Positions 62,301 through 64,000 of a stretch of 64,000 nt of DNA are shown in pieces; the first letter of the stretch is position 1; every line of letters starts with the position of its first letter. The stretch is taken from positions 33,776,508-33,840,507 of the forward strand of contig NC_088776.1 in assembly GCF_954871325.1 (NCBI RefSeq), in the 5' to 3' direction. This DNA comes from Gordionus sp. m RMFG-2023 (lineage: Eukaryota > Nematomorpha > Gordioida > Chordodea > Parachordodidae). Made by a program: the position numbers and the translations under genes. The notes under the pieces were generated by a model, which searched no databases, was not told the origin of the DNA, and was given only the letters and a program-made list of their open reading frames with translations.

Positions 62301-62947
62301 AATTATATAAAAAACTAGTGAATAAAATTGATGATGTATAATGATTATTTAAGGTTAAAATATTAGTACATAGATGGGGAAAAATCTACACGGATGACCA
62401 GATGTGGTTTATGCGGACCACAAGCTCCAAAAAACCATTATAATCCATGAACGCCCCAGACAAAATTAAAATTAATTTTATATTTATATACTTTACCTAA
62501 AAAAAGCTACTAAAAGATTCAAACAAAAATATTGAAAGAATTTTGTTAAATATAATTGCTTTAAATTAATTTAATTCTGAGATAGTTTTTTTAATTTTGG
62601 GTTCGCATAAATCCCATCTTGTCTCCCAAGTTTTTTTCCATCTGGACTTTGAAGGGCTAGAGTAGAATTCTTATATAAAAAAAATTACATAGATTGAATA
62701 AACACTATTTATAGTTTTAATTCCAAAAATTGTTTGAACACTTTTAATAATAAGGCATTAGCCAAAGAAAGTTCTGAGAAGCTACTCTTCTTCAATAAAG
62801 CTATCTTTATAGAAATTTTGACATCTCGAGACTTGAATCACTTAAAAAACGTTTTCGCAGAATACGAAAGGATAACTAAGTTGAATATCGAGGATGTCAT
62901 AAGAAAGGAAATGCACGGAGATTCGGAACATGCTTTAACAGCATTGG
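41315..62947 (+). CDS. Annexin, repeats I-III (gene continues beyond window)
   Basis: Calcium-dependent phospholipid-binding protein of the annexin family, cytosolic and membrane-associated. Nine exons are visible: 41315-41317, 41387-41468, 41684-41778, 46946-47059, 48610-48700, 50281-50360, 55565-55621 and 62755-62947 plus later ones outside; all visible junctions are GT-AG with matching phases. The 239 residues cover repeat I (about 14-85), repeat II (about 86-155) and repeat III (about 175-239). Key blocks: NFDPRADAEKLMKAMKRMGTNE, DLIKDLKGELSKKLEKIILA, GIGTNECLLIQIIC, INDLKHDTSGNFEKILISLL and FIEILTSRDLNHLKNVFAEY. GTD reads GTN in repeats I and II, and the calcium loop of repeat III is lost (SSEKLLFFNKA), so calcium binding is likely weak. 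Repeat IV is not found before 64000. (The listed coordinates name eight exons; the ninth and later ones lie downstream.). Confidence 0.88.
41387..41468 (+). CDS. Annexin exon 2: repeat I start
   Basis: Encodes KFPTITDSKNFDPRADAEKL and MKAMKRM plus the first base of Gly (phase 1). Donor GTTAAT. Confidence 0.9.
41684..41778 (+). CDS. Annexin exon 3: repeat I middle
   Basis: Completes GTNE and encodes ILNIVARRSNNERQMISHTY and QELYKK. Phase 1 in, phase 0 out (AAA|GTAATT). Confidence 0.9.
42120..42240. mobile_element. hAT-type end fragment
   Basis: TTACTCTAGAAAAAGAAACA...GTAACG words on the minus strand resemble the GTTACT-rich hAT end at 46353-46450. Only a piece is present. Confidence 0.35.
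42600..44470 (+). pseudogene. hAT transposase fragment, interrupted by another hAT
   Basis: The translation gives TNLTHLMSKL, VDKYCMAIY, VMEPILRAFSILEREEKMHVGNLTLTI and CKPLINE at 42760-43020, the usual pre-dimerisation region of hAT proteins. After the nested insertion at 43285-44223 it continues with KKLDEDLSEDSFEDEQSFF and the dimerisation block LPSSAPVERVLA at about 44366-44405. Stops and frame changes are scattered. It lies in annexin intron 3. Confidence 0.75.
43285..44223 (+). mobile_element. Nested 939-bp hAT, CAGGGACCCG ends
   Basis: Ends CAGGGACCCGGAG and ATCGGGTCCCTG lie between perfect 8-bp duplications AATAAAGA (43277-43284 and 44224-44231). Subterminal regions carry repeated GAACCG/CGGTTC words. 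A transposase remnant inside reads VLAVPATQVSVKRTFSGLKF at about 43728-43795, the C-terminal dimerisation block. Internally deleted, probably not autonomous. It sits inside the older hAT fragment. Confidence 0.93.
44604..46352 (-). mobile_element. hAT element, GC-rich-ended family (copy 2), 5'-truncated
   Basis: The 3' end TAGACATATACGCCGCC plus a CGGCGGCGGCG block lies at 44604-44650. The element runs on the minus strand, and its match to copy 1 stops abruptly at about 46352, so the GC-rich 5' end is missing. Its coding part is close to copy 1. Confidence 0.88.
44837..46318 (-). pseudogene. hAT transposase (copy 2), partly open
   Basis: The best-preserved stretch is the 190-codon frame 45880..45308, with LNVPTRWHSILIMLESVTGN, NINLLNRMEK-type helices and ITDLQ before a short intron (GTAGTATTTT...). 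It is followed by ATKHSSIHNNN...LEKECYSLFSPYN and VLDFWKIRALDLPKLS at 45067..44837, then a degraded CVPVRAHPAS block. The upstream part (46318-45900) holds the LSRSG..., RRNYI and LGEYDHH blocks with several breaks. Confidence 0.85.
46353..46450 (-). mobile_element. hAT end fragment, GTTACT-rich
   Basis: On the minus strand it reads TAGTGCTGTGAACGTTACTT, then repeated GTTACT words (GTGTTACTAGTTACTTC, GTGTTACTGG, GGTTACTCGTTACTT). This is a common hAT terminal type. Copy 2 of the GC-ended family is cut at its border. Confidence 0.6.
46946..47059 (+). CDS. Annexin exon 4: repeat I end, repeat II start
   Basis: Encodes 38 residues from DLIKDLKGELSKKLEKIILA to YDCLTLRNSIK. Acceptor AAATTAG, donor AAAA|GTAAAT, phase 0 at both sides. 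The 5.2-kb intron before it holds four hAT elements or fragments. Confidence 0.9.
47151..47301. repeat. CTTCC microsatellite
   Basis: About 150 bp of CTTC/TTCC repeats with occasional extra T. The two Ser/Phe/Leu/Pro frames through it are artefacts of the repeat. It lies in annexin intron 4. Confidence 0.95.
47302..48609. other. Annexin intron 4
   Basis: AT-rich. Inverted words TTAGCACTTCTAGACTGCAT...AACGC and GCGTTAT around 47595-47850 suggest a small palindromic element (CGTTATATTTAAGCG near 47640; AACGCTAACATAACGC near 47820), not resolved. Confidence 0.4.
48610..48700 (+). CDS. Annexin exon 5: repeat II middle
   Basis: The acceptor AACAG precedes GGA ATA GGA; phase 0. It encodes GIGTNECLLIQIICSKSFQQ and LTSIQECYKK, and ends in phase 1 before GTATAT. 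Confidence 0.88.
49408..49503. mobile_element. Short MITE piece, TAGTGTTGTTAAA family
   Basis: Left GGATGTTGTTAAACGGCCCC, right GCGGGATTTTTAACAACACT. It contains TAGCTACGCCCCTG, the GGGGCGTAGCTA motif seen at other junctions, so a second element may be inserted. Confidence 0.6.
49600..49832. mobile_element. MITE copy, TAGTGTTGTTAAA family
   Basis: Left TTGGCCGATTTTTAAAAACG and GCATTGTTAAGATTTTAG, right GACCCAAATCGGGTCGTTTA then ACAACAA. The internal sequence matches the relic at 40722-40890. Confidence 0.65.
50281..50360 (+). CDS. Annexin exon 6: repeat II end
   Basis: The pyrimidine-rich acceptor TTTTTTACATTAG precedes GT TAT TCG; phase 1 matches exon 5 (T|GT = Cys). It encodes the signature LKHDTSGNFEKILISLLT. 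Donor GTAAAT, phase 0. Confidence 0.9.
50361..51494. other. Annexin intron 6, first part
   Basis: No exon recognised. G/C-run junctions at about 50551-50570 and 51003-51013, the second next to GCACGTACGCAGG. Confidence 0.4.
51495..51780. mobile_element. MITE, TAGAGA family (GGCCC-rich ends)
   Basis: The left end AGAGAACTGCAGGCCC and CCCGGG words face the right GGCCGTGCCCTGCAAATTGT followed by ATCTCTGCAG. CCGGGCCCCGGGCCTG and CCCGGGCCGGGCCG lie on the two sides of an AT-rich middle. It resembles the elements at 11371 and 29845. No clear target duplication. Confidence 0.6.
51960..52575 (-). pseudogene. hAT (ZMYM1-like) transposase fragment
   Basis: On the minus strand: SETLCPTGRKKVQACPTRWS, RHQAVTAFMEL, INAITEISQWPERNISSEAR, then further down LTRFASRQAHRQNISVRSVE followed by KYYKTII. 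The order CPTRW-RH ... EIS-W ... R-R-HR-N ... YY matches ZMYM1/THAP-type hAT proteins. The same broad family as the fragment at 29120. Multiple breaks; no ends seen. Confidence 0.75.
53015..54742 (+). mobile_element. hAT element, GC-rich-ended family (copy 3)
   Basis: 1728 bp, with ends TAGACCTGTGCGCC and AGGACAGGTCTA and perfect 8-bp duplications GTACTACA (53007-53014 and 54743-54750). Terminal 70-120 bp are GC-rich (CGCCGGCGCGCCGCCG and CGGCGCGCC blocks). It carries an internally shortened, broken transposase. It lies in annexin intron 6. Confidence 0.93.
53300..54450 (+). pseudogene. hAT transposase (copy 3), shortened and broken
   Basis: Starts around MDISTFNNSINNFS and lacks the first catalytic region. 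It contains LKLNVPSPTRWHSILIMLES-type sequence near 53610, LVEELLAFLSKFKETVEFLS, ALLFRSEIETHLIV, then FPVCNLQ before a short intron (GTAATATT...AATTATCTAG) and VLASLLDP. The C-terminal block is well kept: DVLKFWREKKSELTNLS, KKILCIPATSTPSERVFSTA. The dimerisation motif is intact, but stops and frame changes lie upstream. Confidence 0.85.
54751..56002. other. Annexin introns 6-7
   Basis: Apart from exon 7 nothing coding was recognised. A G-run junction lies at about 55770-55790 next to CAGGGCCGTAGCCACGGG. Confidence 0.4.
55565..55621 (+). CDS. Annexin exon 7: linker II-III
   Basis: A 19-codon exon, IDRKQAHEEDRQKVIVDAK, corresponding to the VD..A..DA..L linker between repeats II and III. The usual NRDE is absent before it. 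Acceptor CTAAAG, donor AAA|GTAAAT, phase 0 at both sides. Confidence 0.7.
56003..56175. mobile_element. Palindromic MITE, CTAGATT family (deleted copy)
   Basis: Shares TACTACTAGAT, TAGCGCCATTTTGTGGTTTG, TTATTAATCATTATATG, GCGCTACAGTTGA and TTTTAAATGCA with the copy at 58744 (in reverse orientation). One end has lost about 25 bp. Confidence 0.75.
56176..57144. other. Annexin intron 7, no feature recognised
   Basis: AT-rich, no coding similarity. Confidence 0.4.
57145..57510. mobile_element. Inverted-repeat element, probable MITE
   Basis: TGACTAGTCAACTATGTTAACTGGCCATAA at about 57179-57208 is mirrored by TTGTGGCCAGTTAATACATAGTCAGACAAA at about 57476-57505. AT-rich non-coding middle. Superfamily unknown. 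Confidence 0.55.
57511..58743. other. Annexin intron 7, no feature recognised
   Basis: A 63-codon plus-strand frame at 57591 shows no recognisable family and no gene context. Confidence 0.4.
58744..58974. mobile_element. Palindromic MITE, CTAGATT family
   Basis: Left TAGCACTAGATTGACGATTC, right GAATCGCCAATCTAGTAGTA. Inside, GAGCCATTTTGTGGTTTGCA pairs with TGCAAGCCACAAAATGGCGC, so nearly the whole 230 bp folds as a hairpin. Related copy at 56003. Confidence 0.85.
58975..59239. other. AT-rich spacer with short duplication
   Basis: Two copies of AATGTAAAAATAAATTTT and TAAATAATTTTTAGAAAAAA between about 59060 and 59165. Confidence 0.6.
59240..60530 (-). pseudogene. hAT transposase (copy 4), broken
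   Basis: After an acceptor (ACTAAAAAAATAG) the frame reads KYKIFDSSSELPNRTNISRG, ALDDAYISIKAHVLN, CSITFDLLTDHFKRRNYITF (first catalytic Asp region), LATRNVTQKHNGETILFEID, then DAGANVKRSDRLGDYEHHLR, HGLHNLVTVDGI, LNCPTRWHSILTMLASV, and after a conserved short intron ILATLFDP. A degraded C-terminus, ALTFLRKKRLELPMLANLA...ASERFLAV, lies near 59270-59340. The 96- and 88-codon open parts at 60489..60199 and 60183..59917 are separated by a stop. Confidence 0.85.
59240..61700 (-). mobile_element. hAT element, GC-rich-ended family (copy 4)
   Basis: The 5' end at 61700 reads TAGACCTGTGCGCCGTTGCT on the minus strand, and a GC-rich terminal region (61575-61690) follows. The coding part runs down to about 59250. 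The opposite terminal repeat was not found, so the 3' end is probably lost. It is the most diverged of the four copies. It lies in annexin intron 7. Confidence 0.85.
61701..62754. other. Annexin intron 7, last part
   Basis: No exon or repeat recognised. Confidence 0.4.
62755..62947 (+). CDS. Annexin exon 8: repeat III
   Basis: Encodes ALAKESSEKLLFFNKA, FIEILTSRDLNHLKNVFAEY, ERITKLNIEDVIRKEMHGDS and EHALTAL. Acceptor ATAATAAG, donor TTGG|GTTAAA, phase 0 in and phase 1 out. The GxGTD calcium loop expected before FIEIL is replaced. Confidence 0.9.
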
Positions 62948-64000
62948 GTTAAAAAAATTATATCCAAAATAATATATAAGCGAAATCTTTCAAATTCCCT
63001 ATTACGAAACTAAGATTAAAATTAAGAATTATGCACAAATTTTTATCAGTTGATTTAAATTGATATAGGGGAGACCGGTGTTTGGCAAACCACTGTTTTA
63101 AGATCTTTAAATTATACTTTTTATAAAAGTAGTGATTTGTTTAAAAAAATCCAATCATTGGGCTTTCTAAAATGTAATTTTTAGCTCGCTTGATATTTAT
63201 AGAATACATTTAATATTCTTGTTAAAACTATAACTAAAATATGGTCAAAATTATATAAAAATTAAAACATAATTTTTGATCATTTTAAATACCTTAGAAC
63301 ATATATATGGTTTTGATTATTCATTTTTTGTGATATCTCAAAATTTGATAAAGGTAATCCACAGAAACCAAAGATAATTTATAAATTAGTAAAAGAAATT
63401 ATGATGCATTAATGGGTCAAAGTACCCTGGTTTTGCAAGCCTCACTAGCATCCTTACTAATTAAGATTAAAATAAATTCTAAACACCAAAAATGTTAGTA
63501 AACTTACGTTTTGGTTTTCCCATTTTATGACTCTATTTAAGTAGATAAAGGAGGGAGCAGGGGGGATTCAAATTTTGCTATAAAAGTTAAATTATATCAT
63601 AATATTTTTTAAATTTAATATAGATTATAATTTTGTCTTGCATATTTACAAATTTGACATCTAAATTTTAATTGTAAATTATTTCAAAATATTTTTGACA
63701 CATAGTTTCACATTACTTAAATCTATATTAGGACAAAATTTATCCCAGCGCCTCTAATTTGAAAATGAGATCAAGTAGTTTGCCATTCCCCACGGTTACA
63801 CTAACCCCGGCCTTCCATACACGTTATTTTTTTGTATTTAATAAGGGGTTCGTTATTTAGATTTTGATAGCAATTAGCAAACGATATATTTTAAATAATA
63901 TAGCCAAGGCGTCATTTAATTATCTCTTCAGAATAAGGTTCTAAACACACCTCTCTCAATCTTACAGGAGAGTAATTTAATATCACATTAAAAACATTGT
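62948..64000. other. Annexin intron 8, no repeat IV exon seen
   Basis: AT-rich to the window edge. No sequence resembling annexin repeat IV on the plus strand. A G-run lies at about 63551-63563. Confidence 0.5.

Overview
This is AT-rich (clearly above two-thirds A+T by eye) invertebrate animal DNA. Spliced genes with a family A GPCR, an annexin and the tRNA-wybutosine enzyme TYW3, together with many eukaryotic transposons (hAT, piggyBac, Ty3/gypsy, LINE), rule out a prokaryote. I cannot name the species. Introns fall into two classes: about 40-nt introns in TYW3 and the piggyBac transposase, and multi-kilobase introns full of transposons in the GPCR and annexin genes.

Host genes. (1) A complete three-exon, 469-residue FMRFamide-receptor-like GPCR lies on the minus strand (10568..2951). 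All intron phases match, but the DRY and NPxxY signatures have decayed. (2) A complete compact four-exon TYW3 gene lies on the minus strand (33251..32545; 194 aa). (3) The first three repeats of an annexin gene run on the plus strand from an exon holding only the ATG (41315) to 62947, over nine exons, and leave the window before repeat IV. Most of the short open reading frames elsewhere are fragments of mobile elements or chance.

Region by region. 1-2950: flank with a LINE reverse-transcriptase relic. 2951-10568: GPCR gene, with a LINE tail, a MITE and a minisatellite in its long second intron. 11371-12293: short inverted-repeat element. 13010-24233: nested transposon complex. An old palindromic element with hAT-like ends carries a piggyBac copy (13925-16380) and a younger copy of its own family (16723-21456, perfect 8-bp target duplication). 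The family is built from inverted arrays of a 119-bp unit, each centred on the palindrome TGACAATTGTCA. 25512-27766: GC-ended hAT. 28530-31560: LINE, hAT and MITE fragments. 32545-33251: TYW3. 33560-40490: two broken Ty3/gypsy fossils in opposite orientation. 41315-64000: annexin gene, its introns invaded by at least six hAT elements or fragments and several MITEs.

The genes do not form a pathway. The window is an ordinary animal locus dominated by cut-and-paste transposons, especially hAT elements and small inverted-repeat elements that share their 8-bp target duplications. The most unusual object is the palindromic foldback family at 13010-24233.
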